Source of the DNA: Mesorhizobium sp. AR07
GTDB taxonomy: Bacteria; Pseudomonadota; Alphaproteobacteria; Rhizobiales; Rhizobiaceae
DNA length: 64,000 nt
Direction: 5' to 3'
Assembly (NCBI RefSeq): GCF_024746815.1
Contig: NZ_CP080525.1
Location: 4,830,501-4,894,500 of the forward strand
Shown: piece by piece, positions 41,365 through 51,092 of the stretch
How the letters are laid out: every line of letters starts with the position of its first letter
How positions within the stretch are numbered: position 1 is the first letter of the stretch
Made by a program: the position numbers and the translations under genes
Notes under the pieces: generated by a model
What the model was told of the DNA's origin: nothing
The model's input: the letters and a program-made list of their open reading frames with translations, nothing else
The model's database searches: none

Positions 41365-42876
41365 ATGACGGGATTGGTGTTGGAGCGTTTACTCGCCGAC
41401 GAAACACAGACAGCACGGCTGGGCGAGGATCTCGCGCTGTCGCTGCGCCCAGGTGATGTGCTTGCCCTCAAGGGCGACCTCGGCGCCGGCAAGTCGACGC
41501 TGGCGCGGGCGTTGATCAGGGCCTTGGCAGAGGATGCGAGCCTCGACGTTCCGAGCCCGACCTTCACGCTGGTGCAGAGCTACGACGCCCGCATTCCGGT
41601 CCATCATTTCGATCTCTACCGCCTGTCCTCGGCGACTGAGATCGACGAGCTGGGTTTCGAGGAAGCGCTGGCGCAAGGTGCTGCCCTGGTCGAGTGGCCG
41701 GAACGGGCCGAGGCCTATCTGCCGAAAACGACGGTGCTGATCGAGCTTGTCCAGCATGGCGAGGGACGGCTGGCGCGGCTGTCGGGTGAGGGCGCAGCCT
41801 TCGATCGCGCGGCACGCTCACTGGCCATGCGCGACTTTCTCGAGCGCGCCGGCTGGGGCGAAGCGCGGTGCCGCCATTTCATCGGCGATGCCTCGGCACG
41901 CTCCTATGAGATCGTGTCGCTTGCCGGCCGGGAGCCGCAAGTGCTGATGAACTCGCCGCGACTGGTGCTTGGGCCGCCGGTTCGCGACGGCAGGCCCTAT
42001 GCCGAGATCGCCCATACCGCGCAGTCGGTCTCGGCCTTCGTCGCCATCGACCGCGCTTTGAAGGCCGGTGGCGTCAGCGTTCCGGAAATCCATGCCGAGG
42101 ACCAGGATCAGGGGTTCCTGCTGCTCGAACATCTTGGTTCCGAAGGATTTCTCGGCGCCGATGGCCAGCCGGTGGCCGGGCGCTACGCGGCGGCGGCCGA
42201 ACTGCTGGCCATGATGCATGGCAGGGCCTGGCCGCGGCGCATGGCAACGGGACAGGGCGGCTTCCATGACGTGCCGCCTTTCGACCGCGATGCGATGATG
42301 ATCGAAGCCGATCTGCTGGTCGATTGGTATGTGCCGGCGATCTCGGGTGGTCCGGCCAACGATGCCTTGCGCATGGGTTACCACCGGGAATGGAACGCGC
42401 TTCTCGACCGGCTGCACGGCCGCGAGTACACGCTGATGCTGCGCGATTTCCATTCGCCCAACATCATCTGGCGCGGCGACCGTGCCGGGCATGACCGGCT
42501 GGGCATCGTCGATTTCCAGGACGCGCTGATCGGCCCGTCAGCCTATGACGTCGCCTCGCTCGCCATGGATGCGCGCGTCACCATGTCGCCCGAGATCGAG
42601 AGAGGGACGCTTGATGCCTATATCGCGGCGCGTCACAAAGCCGGCAGCTTCGACGAAGCAAGCTTCCTGGAATCCTATGCAATCATGGCGGCGCAGCGCA
42701 ATTCCAAGATCCTCGGCATCTTCGTCCGTCTCGAAAAACGCGACGGCAAGCCCTATTATCTGAAACACCTGCCGCGCATCCGCGACTATCTGCGCCGGGC
42801 GCTGTCCCATCCTGCCCTGGCCAGCCTGCGGGATTTCTACGACACGCACGGTCTGCTGGAGGAACGTGTGCTGTGA
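41365..42876 (+). CDS. TsaE-AmgK fusion: tRNA t6A ATPase joined to N-acetylmuramate kinase-like domain
   Basis: 503 residues in two parts. Residues 1-~150 are TsaE: LKGDLGAGKSTLARALIRAL (P-loop), VPSPTFTLVQSYDA, HFDLYRLSSATEIDELGFEEAL and LVEWPERAE; TsaE assists TsaB/TsaD in tRNA threonylcarbamoyladenosine synthesis. Residues ~155-503 are an aminoglycoside-phosphotransferase-like kinase (GDASARSYEIVS, LMLRDFHSPNIIW, LGIVDFQDALIGPSAYDVASLAMDA) of the AmgK type, which phosphorylates MurNAc/GlcNAc at the anomeric position. The next gene encodes MurU-like uridylyltransferase, the following step, starting in a GTGA overlap. The fusion is in one unbroken frame. Confidence 0.9.
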   Translation: MTGLVLERLLADETQTARLGEDLALSLRPGDVLALKGDLGAGKSTLARALIRALAEDASLDVPSPTFTLVQSYDARIPVHHFDLYRLSSATEIDELGFEEALAQGAALVEWPERAEAYLPKTTVLIELVQHGEGRLARLSGEGAAFDRAARSLAMRDFLERAGWGEARCRHFIGDASARSYEIVSLAGREPQVLMNSPRLVLGPPVRDGRPYAEIAHTAQSVSAFVAIDRALKAGGVSVPEIHAEDQDQGFLLLEHLGSEGFLGADGQPVAGRYAAAAELLAMMHGRAWPRRMATGQGGFHDVPPFDRDAMMIEADLLVDWYVPAISGGPANDALRMGYHREWNALLDRLHGREYTLMLRDFHSPNIIWRGDRAGHDRLGIVDFQDALIGPSAYDVASLAMDARVTMSPEIERGTLDAYIAARHKAGSFDEASFLESYAIMAAQRNSKILGIFVRLEKRDGKPYYLKHLPRIRDYLRRALSHPALASLRDFYDTHGLLEERVL

Positions 42877-43601
42877 CGGCAAGACCGAATACTGCCATCG
42901 TGCTCGCCGCCGGGCTTGGCAAGCGCATGCGGCCGATCACCGACACCCTTCCCAAGCCGCTGGTCAAGGTCGCCGGCAAGACGTTGCTCGACTGGGGGCT
43001 CGACAGCCTGGCCGCCGCTGGTGTCGGCAAGGCGGTGGTCAACGTCCATTATCTTCCCCAACAGATCGTCGCTCATGTCGCCGCGCGCCACGCGCCACGC
43101 ATCATCATTTCCGACGAGAGCAAACAACTGCTCGATTCCGCCGGCGGTATCGTCAAGGCATTGCCGGAACTGGGCGAGCAGCCCTTCTACATCCTCAACG
43201 CGGACACCTTCTGGATCGACGACGGTCCCCTCAATCTCGGCTGCCTTGCCCTTGCCTGGGACGCGGCGAAAATGGATATTCTGCTGATGCTGGCGGATCT
43301 CCATCAGGCGACCGGACACTGTGGCAGCACCGATTTCCTGGTGGCGCCGGATGGCGGCTTGCGGCGCTCTAAGGGCGATCCGGCGGGCCTGATCTATGCC
43401 GGGGCCGCGATCGTCCATCCGCGGCTGTTCGAGCATGCGCCCGCCCGGCCGCACTCGCTCAACGCCTATTTCGATACGGCCATTGCTGCCGGCCGGCTGT
43501 TCGGCATGCCGATGCACGGCCATTGGATCACCGTCGGTACGCCCGATGCCATTCCGCTCGCGGAAGCGGCGGTTGCCGACGCGCTAGCCGAGTTGAAATG
43601 A
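42873..43601 (+). CDS. murU: N-acetylmuramate-1-phosphate uridylyltransferase-like nucleotidyltransferase
   Basis: 242 residues. The nucleotidyltransferase signature AIVLAAGLGKRMRPITDTLPKPLVKVAGKTLLDW is at the N-terminus, followed by LLDSAGGIVKALPELG, FYILNADTFW (metal Asp), and WITVGTPDAIPLAE. With AmgK it forms the MurNAc recycling shortcut to UDP-MurNAc described in Pseudomonas. GTG start overlapping the upstream stop. Overlaps addB by 4 nt. Confidence 0.9.
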   Translation: MTARPNTAIVLAAGLGKRMRPITDTLPKPLVKVAGKTLLDWGLDSLAAAGVGKAVVNVHYLPQQIVAHVAARHAPRIIISDESKQLLDSAGGIVKALPELGEQPFYILNADTFWIDDGPLNLGCLALAWDAAKMDILLMLADLHQATGHCGSTDFLVAPDGGLRRSKGDPAGLIYAGAAIVHPRLFEHAPARPHSLNAYFDTAIAAGRLFGMPMHGHWITVGTPDAIPLAEAAVADALAELK

Positions 43602-46600
43602 GCGGCTCAAGCCGCGTTTTTTCCATCCCCTCCGGAGCGCCGTTTCTGCCGACGCTTGCCGAGGCGCTGCTTGCCGGCCGTCTCGTTCCGTGGTTTCGGT
43701 TCGACGGCGATCCGCTTGCTCTGGCCGATGTCACCATCTACGTGCCGACGCGCCGTGCCGCGCGCGCCTTGCGCGGTGTCTTCGTCGACAGCCTCGCGGC
43801 GCGCGGCGGCGGCGGTTCGGCGATCCTGCCGGTCATCCGGCCGCTCGGCGAGTTCGACGAGGATGAGGCCGCTTTCGAGGCCGAGGCATCGGCGGCAATC
43901 GACCTTGCGCCGCCGATCGCGGCAACCGAACGCCTGTTGCTGCTGGCGCCGCTGGTGCGTGCCTGGAAACGCCGGCTGCCGGCGCATGTCGCCGCCCTGT
44001 TCGCCGAGGAAATCGTCATCCCGGCCTCCACCGCCGACGCGATCTGGCTGGCGCGCGATCTCGCCGGGCTCATGGATGAGATCGAGACGGAAGGCACGGA
44101 CTGGGCCAAGCTCACCGACCTGGTGGAAGGAAATCTCGCCGGCTGGTGGCAGGTGACGCTCGAATTTCTCGGCATCGTCACCGACGCCTGGCCGAAATTC
44201 CTTGAAGAGCGCGATCGCTCCAACCCGGCCGCGCATCGCAGCGCGCTGATCCGCGCCGAGGCCGCGCGGTTGCAGCGCAATCCGCCTGCCGGGCCGGTCA
44301 TTGCCGCGGGGTCTACCGGCTCGATACCCGCCACGGCCGAACTGCTTGCCGTGATTGCCGGCTTGCCCGGCGGCGCCATCGTGCTGCCCGGTCTCGACCG
44401 GACGCTGGACGAAGCGTCCTTCCAGGCAATCGCGACGCCCGGCGCGCGTCCGGCCGTGCTCGGCCACCCGCAATATGGCCTGGCAAAACTCATCGGCAAG
44501 ATCGGCGTGCTGCGCGGCGATGTCGAGGAGATCGGCGCGGCCGAGCCGCAACTGGCGCTTCGCGCCGCCCTTGTCGGTGAAGCGCTGCGGCCGGCCGAGA
44601 CCACCGAACTATGGGCCGAGACACGCGCCGGATTTTCGGCGCCCGACATCGCCGGCGCCTTCGCCGGCGTGACCCTGCTCGAAGCGGCCAGCGAACGCGA
44701 CGAAGCGGTCGCGATCGCTGTCGCGCTCAAGCGTGCCGTTGAGCAAGCCGGCCAAAGGGCGGCCCTTGTCACCGGTGATCGCGCCCTGGCGCGGCGCGTC
44801 TCGGTCGAGCTCCAGCGCTTTGGCGTCGTCGCCGACGATTCCGGCGGCACGCCGCTCGCCAACACCCCGGCGGCCAGCCTGCTCAGGCTGACGCTCGAGG
44901 CTGTGTTCCGGCCGGGCGATCCGGTTGGCCTGCTGTCGCTGCTCAAACATCCGCTGCTTGGTCTCGGTCTCGAACGCGCTGAAGTGCGCCATGCGGCGGA
45001 GCTTGTCGAGCTGGTGGCGCTGCGCGGCGGCACCGGCCGGCCCGACATCGTTTCGCTACCGGAACTGTTCGAATCCCGCCTCATCGGCCTCGGCAGCGAC
45101 AGCCGGCCGCCCTTCTGGTTTTCCCGTCTGACCGTGCGCTCCATCGAAAGCGCGCGGGATCTGCTCCAGCGTCTCACACAGGCGCTGGCGCCGCTCGCGG
45201 CGTTTGGCGGCCAGACGGACGCCGACCTTGCCGTGCTGGTCAGGGCCAGCATCGTGGCACTGGAAAATCTCGGTCGCGCCGCGGATGGCGGGCTTGGCGA
45301 ACTCTATGCCGGCGACGCCGGCGAAAAGCTTGCCGAATTGCTGCGTGGGCTGGTCGCGGCTTCAGAATCGCTGTCCTTCGCCGCAAACGAATGGCCCGAC
45401 GTGATGGCGGCACTGATCGCGCCTGAAACGGTCAAGCCGGCACAGGGCACCGACAGGAACATCGCCATCTGGGGCGCGCTGGAGGCGCGCTTGCAGGATG
45501 TCGACACGCTGGTCATCGGCGGGCTCAACGAGGGTGTGTGGCCGCGCAAGCCGGAGAGCGACCGTTTCATGTCGCGGCTGATGAAGACCGGCATCGATCT
45601 CGAACCGCCCGAACGGCGTATCGGCCTTGCCGCGCATGATTTCCAGATGGCCATGGGCGCGAGACAAGTGGTGCTGGCCCGCTCGGCGCGCGCCGGCGAC
45701 GCACCCGCCGTGCCATCGCGCTGGCTGCAGCGCCTGCTGACCTTTATCGGCAAGGACCAGGCGACCGAACTGCGCCGGCGCGGCGACGAGTTGCTCGCCT
45801 GGGCACGCGCGCTCGATGCCGGCCCAAGGCAGGACTTCGCGCCGCGGCCGCAGCCGAAGCCGCCGCTGTCGGTGCGCCCAAGCCATTTCTCGGTCACCGA
45901 GATCGAGACCCTGCGCCGCGATCCCTATGCCGTCTATGCGAGGCGGATCCTTGGCCTGATGCCGCTCGATCCGGTGATCCGCGATCCCGGTGCCGCCGAG
46001 CGCGGCACGCTGTTCCACGCCATCCTGCATCTGTTCTCGGCGCGCGTGGCCGATCCGCGCGCGCCGGATGCGCTCGCCGGCCTCATCGCCGCCGGCCGCG
46101 CCTGTTTTGCCGAAGCGGCACTTCCGGCCGATGTCGAGGCGGTGTGGTGGCCGCGTTTCGAAAAGCTGGCCGCCAACATCATCGAGTGGGAGCGCACGCG
46201 CGCCGACGCGGTGGTACGGCGGCATGCCGAGGAGCGCGCCGGCAAGACGGTCGTCGGCCAGTCCGGCGTGACGCTGTCCGGGTACGCCGATCGCGTCGAT
46301 CTGCTGGCCGGCGGCATGGCCGACATACTGGACTTCAAGACGGGCTCCTCGCCGTCCAAGGCGCAGGCGCACACGCTGCTTGCGCCGCAACTGGCGCTTG
46401 AGGGTGCTCTGCTCAGGCGCGGTGCCTTCAAGGATTTGGGCGCACGCGAACCCTCGCAACTGGCGTTCGTGCGGCTGAAGCCGAATGGCGAGGTGTTCGA
46501 GGAATCCATCCTCGAACACAATCGCCAGCCGAGGACCGCGACCGATCTTGCCGAAGAAGCCTGGGCGCGGCTGGAGAAGCTTCTGATCCACTACGCCGAT

Positions 46601-46732
46601 CCGGCAACCTTCTATCTGTCGCGCGCGCTGCCGTTTCGCGAAGGCGAGACCGATGGCGACTACGACCATCTCGCCCGCGTGCTCGAATGGTCAGCCGGCG
46701 GCGATGCCGGTGACGAGGGAGGGGAGGCATGA
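43598..46732 (+). CDS. addB: double-strand break repair protein AddB
   Basis: 1044 residues, alphaproteobacterial AddB. N-terminus RVFSIPSGAPFLPTLAEALLAG, then YVPTRRAARALRGVFVD. The C-terminal PD-(D/E)XK nuclease of the RecB type contains RGTLFHAILHLF (His), then DILDFKTGSSPSKAQAH (Asp and Lys) and ALEGALLRRGAF (Gln-like motif). With AddA it resects double-strand ends up to Chi. ATG overlaps the murU stop; the in-frame upstream extension lies in murU and is discarded. Overlaps addA by 4 nt. Confidence 0.95.
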   Translation: MSGSSRVFSIPSGAPFLPTLAEALLAGRLVPWFRFDGDPLALADVTIYVPTRRAARALRGVFVDSLAARGGGGSAILPVIRPLGEFDEDEAAFEAEASAAIDLAPPIAATERLLLLAPLVRAWKRRLPAHVAALFAEEIVIPASTADAIWLARDLAGLMDEIETEGTDWAKLTDLVEGNLAGWWQVTLEFLGIVTDAWPKFLEERDRSNPAAHRSALIRAEAARLQRNPPAGPVIAAGSTGSIPATAELLAVIAGLPGGAIVLPGLDRTLDEASFQAIATPGARPAVLGHPQYGLAKLIGKIGVLRGDVEEIGAAEPQLALRAALVGEALRPAETTELWAETRAGFSAPDIAGAFAGVTLLEAASERDEAVAIAVALKRAVEQAGQRAALVTGDRALARRVSVELQRFGVVADDSGGTPLANTPAASLLRLTLEAVFRPGDPVGLLSLLKHPLLGLGLERAEVRHAAELVELVALRGGTGRPDIVSLPELFESRLIGLGSDSRPPFWFSRLTVRSIESARDLLQRLTQALAPLAAFGGQTDADLAVLVRASIVALENLGRAADGGLGELYAGDAGEKLAELLRGLVAASESLSFAANEWPDVMAALIAPETVKPAQGTDRNIAIWGALEARLQDVDTLVIGGLNEGVWPRKPESDRFMSRLMKTGIDLEPPERRIGLAAHDFQMAMGARQVVLARSARAGDAPAVPSRWLQRLLTFIGKDQATELRRRGDELLAWARALDAGPRQDFAPRPQPKPPLSVRPSHFSVTEIETLRRDPYAVYARRILGLMPLDPVIRDPGAAERGTLFHAILHLFSARVADPRAPDALAGLIAAGRACFAEAALPADVEAVWWPRFEKLAANIIEWERTRADAVVRRHAEERAGKTVVGQSGVTLSGYADRVDLLAGGMADILDFKTGSSPSKAQAHTLLAPQLALEGALLRRGAFKDLGAREPSQLAFVRLKPNGEVFEESILEHNRQPRTATDLAEEAWARLEKLLIHYADPATFYLSRALPFREGETDGDYDHLARVLEWSAGGDAGDEGGEA

Positions 46733-49700
46733 AGAAGGCCTATCCCATCCCGAGCGATACCGCCTCCAGCCAGGCCCGCGCCGCCGATCCCCAGAACTCC
46801 GCCTGGGTGTCGGCCAATGCCGGCTCCGGCAAGACCCATGTGCTGGCCCAGCGCGTCATCCGACTGCTGCTGCGCGGCACAGATCCGTCGAAGATCCTGT
46901 GCCTGACCTATACGCGCGCCGCCGCCGCCAACATGTCGAACCGGGTGTTTTCGACACTGTCGGAATGGACGACGCTCGCTGACGCGGATCTGGCGGCAAG
47001 GGTCGAGGCGCTGGAAGGCCGCCGGCCAGACGGTGAGACCATGCGCCGGGCGCGGCGCTTGTTCGCCGAGGCGCTGGAAACGCCCGGCGGGCTGAAGATC
47101 CAGACCATCCACGCTTTCTGCGAATCGGTGCTCCACCAGTTCCCGCTGGAGGCCAACATCCCTGCCCATTTCGAGATGCTCGACGGCCAGATGGAGGCAT
47201 CGCTTTTTGCCGCCGCGCGCCGCGAGATGATTTCCGCCGCCGGCGACGCGGATCTGGCCGAGGCGTTTGCCACCATCCTCGATCGCGGTGGCGAAGCCGG
47301 GCTCGACGCCTTGCTGGGCGAGATCGTGCGCAAGCGCGACGGCCTGCGCAATTTCATCGACGCAATCGGGGGCGACGGCACGCGGCTCCAGGCGCTGTTC
47401 GACGAATTCCATTTCCGCCCCGGCCAGACCGCCGATAGCATAGCGGCTTCGGTCTGGCCGTTGCCGGGCTTCCTGCCCGATTATTTTGCCGGCTTTGTTC
47501 ATGCCGCCGATGCCACCGACGCCAGGACGGTGCTGAACAACATCCTGCCCTATGCGCGCCAGGCCTTCACCGAGGCCGATCCGGTTCGCCGTCTGCAACT
47601 GCTTGCGAGAGCCTTCCTCAAGACTGATGGCGATGCCTACGATCCGGCCAAGGCCTTCAAGAAGGCGCTCGTCGATCGACTGCCGGACCTGGCGGAACGC
47701 TATCTCTCGGCGGCCAATGCCATCGTCGAAACCGTCGACCGGCTGGCCTTGTTCCGGATGCTGGAAGGCACGCGCGCCGCGCTGACCGTCGCCGACTGGC
47801 TGATCGCCCGCTACGAAGTGCTGAAGCGCAGCCGCGGCTTTCTCGACTTCAATGACCTGATCACCCGCACGGTCAATCTCCTGGCGCGGCCCGATGCCGG
47901 CCCCTGGGTGCAATACAAGCTCGACCAGGGCATCGATCACATCCTGCTCGACGAAGCGCAGGACACCAGCCCGGATCAGTGGGAGGTGGTGAAGCGGCTG
48001 GCGGAAGAATTCTTTGCCGGCTTCGGCGCCCGCGACAGGACCCATCGCACGGTCTTTGCCGTCGGTGACGAGAAACAGTCGATCTATTCCTTTCAGGGCG
48101 CGGCCCCGGACTCCTTCGCCGACAGCCGGCTGTTGTTCGCGGGACGGGTGCGCGACGCCGAGGCGTCCTTCGCCGACCTCAAGCTGACCTGGTCGTTCCG
48201 CTCGACCGACGATGTCCTGGCCGCCGTCGACCGCGTCTTTGCCGATCCTATCGTGCGGCGCGGCATCAGCCACGATCCCGATCCGTTGAGCCACAAGGCG
48301 ATCCGCACCGACGCGCCGGGCTATGTCGAAGTGTGGCCGTCGGTCGGCGCCGACGTCGTCGACGAGCCCGACGACTGGACGCAGGCCATCGACCATGCCC
48401 ATGCGCCGGCGGTGCGCGTAGCCGAGAACGTCGCGGCGACCATTGCCGGCTGGATCGGCGCGGGCGAGATCATCGAAGGCCGTGGCAAGCGGCTGCGGCC
48501 CGGCGACGTGCTAGTGCTGGTGCGCAAGCGCGATCGCTTCGTCCACGCGCTGACCCGGGCGCTCAAACGCCGCGACATTCCGGTCGCCGGCGCTGACCGG
48601 CTGAGCCTGCCCGGCCATATCGCGGTCAAGGACCTGATCGCGCTCGGCCATCTGCTCATCCAGCCGCAGGACGATCTGTCGCTCGCCGCCGTCCTGCGCA
48701 GCCCGATCTTCGATCTGCCGGAGGAAGCGCTTTTCACGCTCGCGGCGCAGAGGCAGCCTGGTCTGTCGCTGATCGCATCGCTGCGCGCCCACGCCGGCGA
48801 AAGCGAGGCTTTGGCGCGGATCGTCGCCAAACTCGACAACTGGGCGAACGAGGCTGCTTTCAAGCCGGTGTTCGAGTTCTACGCCAGCCTGCTGGCACGC
48901 GATGGCGTGCGCCGGAGAATGATCGCGCGGCTCGGTCCCGAGGCCGGCGATATTCTCGACGAGTTCCTGAGTTTTTGCCTTGCCGAGGAGCGAACCGGCT
49001 TGCCGGGGCTGGAAGCCTTCCTGTCGACGCTGGAGAACGCCGGCCCCGAGATCAAGCGCGAGATGGACCAGACCCGCGACGAGGTTCGCGTCATGACCGT
49101 GCACGCCGCCAAGGGCCTGGAGGCGCCGGTCGTGTTCCTGGTCGATGGCGGTTCGGCGCCGTTCAGCGACCAGCATCTGCCAAGGTTGATGCCCTTCGAT
49201 GGTTCGGGCTGGGGTGGCAAGGGCTATCTCTGGCGCTCGGCCAGCGATGTCGCCAACGGTTTTTCGAAGGCGGCGGCGGTCAGGGCGCGAGAACTCGCCG
49301 ACGACGAATACCGCCGTCTGCTCTATGTCGGCATGACCCGCGCCGAGGACCGGCTGATCGTCTGCGGCTATCACGGCAAGCGGGCGCCGAATGCCGGCAC
49401 CTGGCATTCGATCGTCAATCGCGCGCTGACCGATGCCCCCGAGAGCGAGGAGCGTCCGCACCCCGCCGGCGGAGGCCCGGTGCACCGCTTCCACGTCACA
49501 AGGCTGCCGCCCGTTGCACTGGTTTCCAGCGAGCAGGCACGTCAGGCGGACACTTTCGCGCCTTTGCCTGCGACCCTGTTCCGGCCCTTGCCGCCTTTCG
49601 AGGATTTGCCGCGTCCGCTGTCGCCATCCGGTGCCTCGGCGCTCATCGACGAAGGCAAGGAAGCGGTGGTCGACGAGCTTTCGCCGGTGCTTGATGCGGA

Positions 49701-50235
49701 TGCCGAGCCCGGTTTTGCCGTGATGCGGGGGTTGGCCCTGCACAAATTGCTGCAGATGTTGCCCGGCATTGCCGAACCCGAGCGGCAGGCCGCAGCGGAA
49801 CGCTATCTCGCGCGAACGGGCGCAGGCTGGCCTCAATCGGAACGGGAAAAGGCCTTGGCGTCGGTCGCCGCCATCCTTGCCGATCCCGGCCTCGGTCAAC
49901 TGTTTGCGCCATCGTCGCGTGCCGAGGTCGCGATCATGGGCAGCCTGGAGGTCAAGGGCAAAAGGCGCTCGATTTCCGGCAAGATCGACCGGCTGGCCGT
50001 GACATCGGACACGGTCTCGATCGTCGACTACAAGACCAACCGGCCGGTGCCCGCCTCGTTGGCCGAGGTTCCGCCGGCCTATGTCCTGCAACTCGCGCTC
50101 TATCGCGCCCTGTTGCAGCCGCTTTACCCAGGCCGCGCGGTAAAGGCGGCCTTGCTGTTCACCGAGGCGCCGCGTCTGATCGAACTGCCGCCCGGCGTCA
50201 TGGATGACGCCCTTGCTCGACTCACCGGAGCGTGA
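46729..50235 (+). CDS. addA: double-strand break repair helicase-nuclease AddA
   Basis: 1168 residues, UvrD/Rep superfamily 1 helicase. Motif I SANAGSGKTHVLAQRVIRLLLRG, Ia LTYTRAAAANM, motif II HILLDEAQDTSPDQW, III AVGDEKQSIYSFQGA, IV LKLTWSFRSTDDV, V VMTVHAAKGLEAPVVFLVDGG, VI LLYVGMTRAEDRLIV. The C-terminal RecB-type nuclease shows GKIDRLAVTSDTVSIVDYKTNR. Forms the AddAB complex with the upstream protein. Confidence 0.96.
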   Translation: MKKAYPIPSDTASSQARAADPQNSAWVSANAGSGKTHVLAQRVIRLLLRGTDPSKILCLTYTRAAAANMSNRVFSTLSEWTTLADADLAARVEALEGRRPDGETMRRARRLFAEALETPGGLKIQTIHAFCESVLHQFPLEANIPAHFEMLDGQMEASLFAAARREMISAAGDADLAEAFATILDRGGEAGLDALLGEIVRKRDGLRNFIDAIGGDGTRLQALFDEFHFRPGQTADSIAASVWPLPGFLPDYFAGFVHAADATDARTVLNNILPYARQAFTEADPVRRLQLLARAFLKTDGDAYDPAKAFKKALVDRLPDLAERYLSAANAIVETVDRLALFRMLEGTRAALTVADWLIARYEVLKRSRGFLDFNDLITRTVNLLARPDAGPWVQYKLDQGIDHILLDEAQDTSPDQWEVVKRLAEEFFAGFGARDRTHRTVFAVGDEKQSIYSFQGAAPDSFADSRLLFAGRVRDAEASFADLKLTWSFRSTDDVLAAVDRVFADPIVRRGISHDPDPLSHKAIRTDAPGYVEVWPSVGADVVDEPDDWTQAIDHAHAPAVRVAENVAATIAGWIGAGEIIEGRGKRLRPGDVLVLVRKRDRFVHALTRALKRRDIPVAGADRLSLPGHIAVKDLIALGHLLIQPQDDLSLAAVLRSPIFDLPEEALFTLAAQRQPGLSLIASLRAHAGESEALARIVAKLDNWANEAAFKPVFEFYASLLARDGVRRRMIARLGPEAGDILDEFLSFCLAEERTGLPGLEAFLSTLENAGPEIKREMDQTRDEVRVMTVHAAKGLEAPVVFLVDGGSAPFSDQHLPRLMPFDGSGWGGKGYLWRSASDVANGFSKAAAVRARELADDEYRRLLYVGMTRAEDRLIVCGYHGKRAPNAGTWHSIVNRALTDAPESEERPHPAGGGPVHRFHVTRLPPVALVSSEQARQADTFAPLPATLFRPLPPFEDLPRPLSPSGASALIDEGKEAVVDELSPVLDADAEPGFAVMRGLALHKLLQMLPGIAEPERQAAAERYLARTGAGWPQSEREKALASVAAILADPGLGQLFAPSSRAEVAIMGSLEVKGKRRSISGKIDRLAVTSDTVSIVDYKTNRPVPASLAEVPPAYVLQLALYRALLQPLYPGRAVKAALLFTEAPRLIELPPGVMDDALARLTGA

Positions 50236-50309
50236 CACAACACCTGCTTGAAGAAGGGCCTGATCACCACCACATTTGGTGCGACGAAAACTTTCGAAAG
50301 GATTTCCGC

Positions 50310-50633
50310 ATGACCACCGTCAAGGTCGACAAGAGCAATTTCCAGGCCGATGTGCTTAACGCCAGCGTACCGGTCGTCGTCGATTTCTGGGCGGAATGGT
50401 GTGGTCCTTGCAAGATGATCGCCCCGGCGCTCGAAGACATCGCCACCGAACTCGGCGCCAAGGTCAAGATCGCCAAGCTGAACATCGACGAGAATCCCGA
50501 GCTCGCCGCGCAGTTCGGCGTGCGCTCGATCCCGACGCTGATGATCTTCAAGGGCGGCGAAGTGGCCGACATGAAGGTTGGCGCAGCACCCAAGACCGCG
50601 CTGTCGCATTGGATCAACGGCAGCCTCGCCTGA
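50310..50633 (+). CDS. trxA: thioredoxin
   Basis: 107 residues. Redox pair Cys31-Gly-Pro-Cys34 in DFWAEWCGPCKMIAPALEDIA, and cis-Pro in VRSIPTLMIFKGG. AAAGGATTTCCGC precedes the ATG. It follows addA after 74 bp and may have its own promoter there. Confidence 0.97.
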   Translation: MTTVKVDKSNFQADVLNASVPVVVDFWAEWCGPCKMIAPALEDIATELGAKVKIAKLNIDENPELAAQFGVRSIPTLMIFKGGEVADMKVGAAPKTALSHWINGSLA

Positions 50634-50655
50634 TCCGTCTGACATCTTGATATCA

Positions 50656-50681
50656 AGCCCGGCCTCGCGCCGGGCTTTTTG
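50656..50681 (+). terminator. intrinsic terminator of trxA
   Basis: AGCCCGGC-CTCGC-GCCGGGCT followed by TTTTTG. Confidence 0.88.
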
Positions 50682-50764
50682 TTGGCGTCATCGCTGCGCC
50701 GCTCTGGCTCTCACGTTGCGCCACTCCATGTCTTCTGTTGGCAGCAGAAGCAGGGAGAAACGCT

Positions 50765-51046
50765 ATGACCGGATCCGCCAAGGCCACCGTCTTCATCGAC
50801 AATGAGCGCGTCATCGTCACCGAGTACCGCTTCCAGCCGGGCGACAACACCGGCTGGCACCGCCATGGCCACGACTATGTCGTCGTGCCGCTGATGGACG
50901 GCAAGGTGAAGCTGATGACCAAGGACGGAGAATCCTTCGCCGAGATGAAGAAGGGCGCACCCTATTTCCGCAAGGAGGGCGTCGAACACGACGTCATCAG
51001 CGCCAATGAAGGCGAATACGCTTTCATCGAGATCGAGCTGAAGTAG
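50765..51046 (+). CDS. small cupin-domain protein
   Basis: 93 residues, a single cupin barrel. Metal-binding motif 1 is in GDNTGWHRHGHDYVVVPLMDG (two His and a later Asp/Glu); motif 2 is GVEHDVISANEGEYAFIEIE. Possibly a metal-dependent isomerase or dioxygenase-like fold; no substrate can be assigned. AGGGAGAAACGCT precedes the ATG. It stands alone after the trxA terminator. Confidence 0.82.
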   Translation: MTGSAKATVFIDNERVIVTEYRFQPGDNTGWHRHGHDYVVVPLMDGKVKLMTKDGESFAEMKKGAPYFRKEGVEHDVISANEGEYAFIEIELK

Positions 51047-51092
51047 GAGCGGGCTCTGCGATCGATGAGCGCCGGTGATACTGGAAACGTTG

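Noticed and set aside
48511..50238. 575-codon open frame antisense to addA, and similar ones opposite chvG and addB
   Set aside because: Compositional shadows of real genes with no recognisable domains and no ribosome-binding sites.
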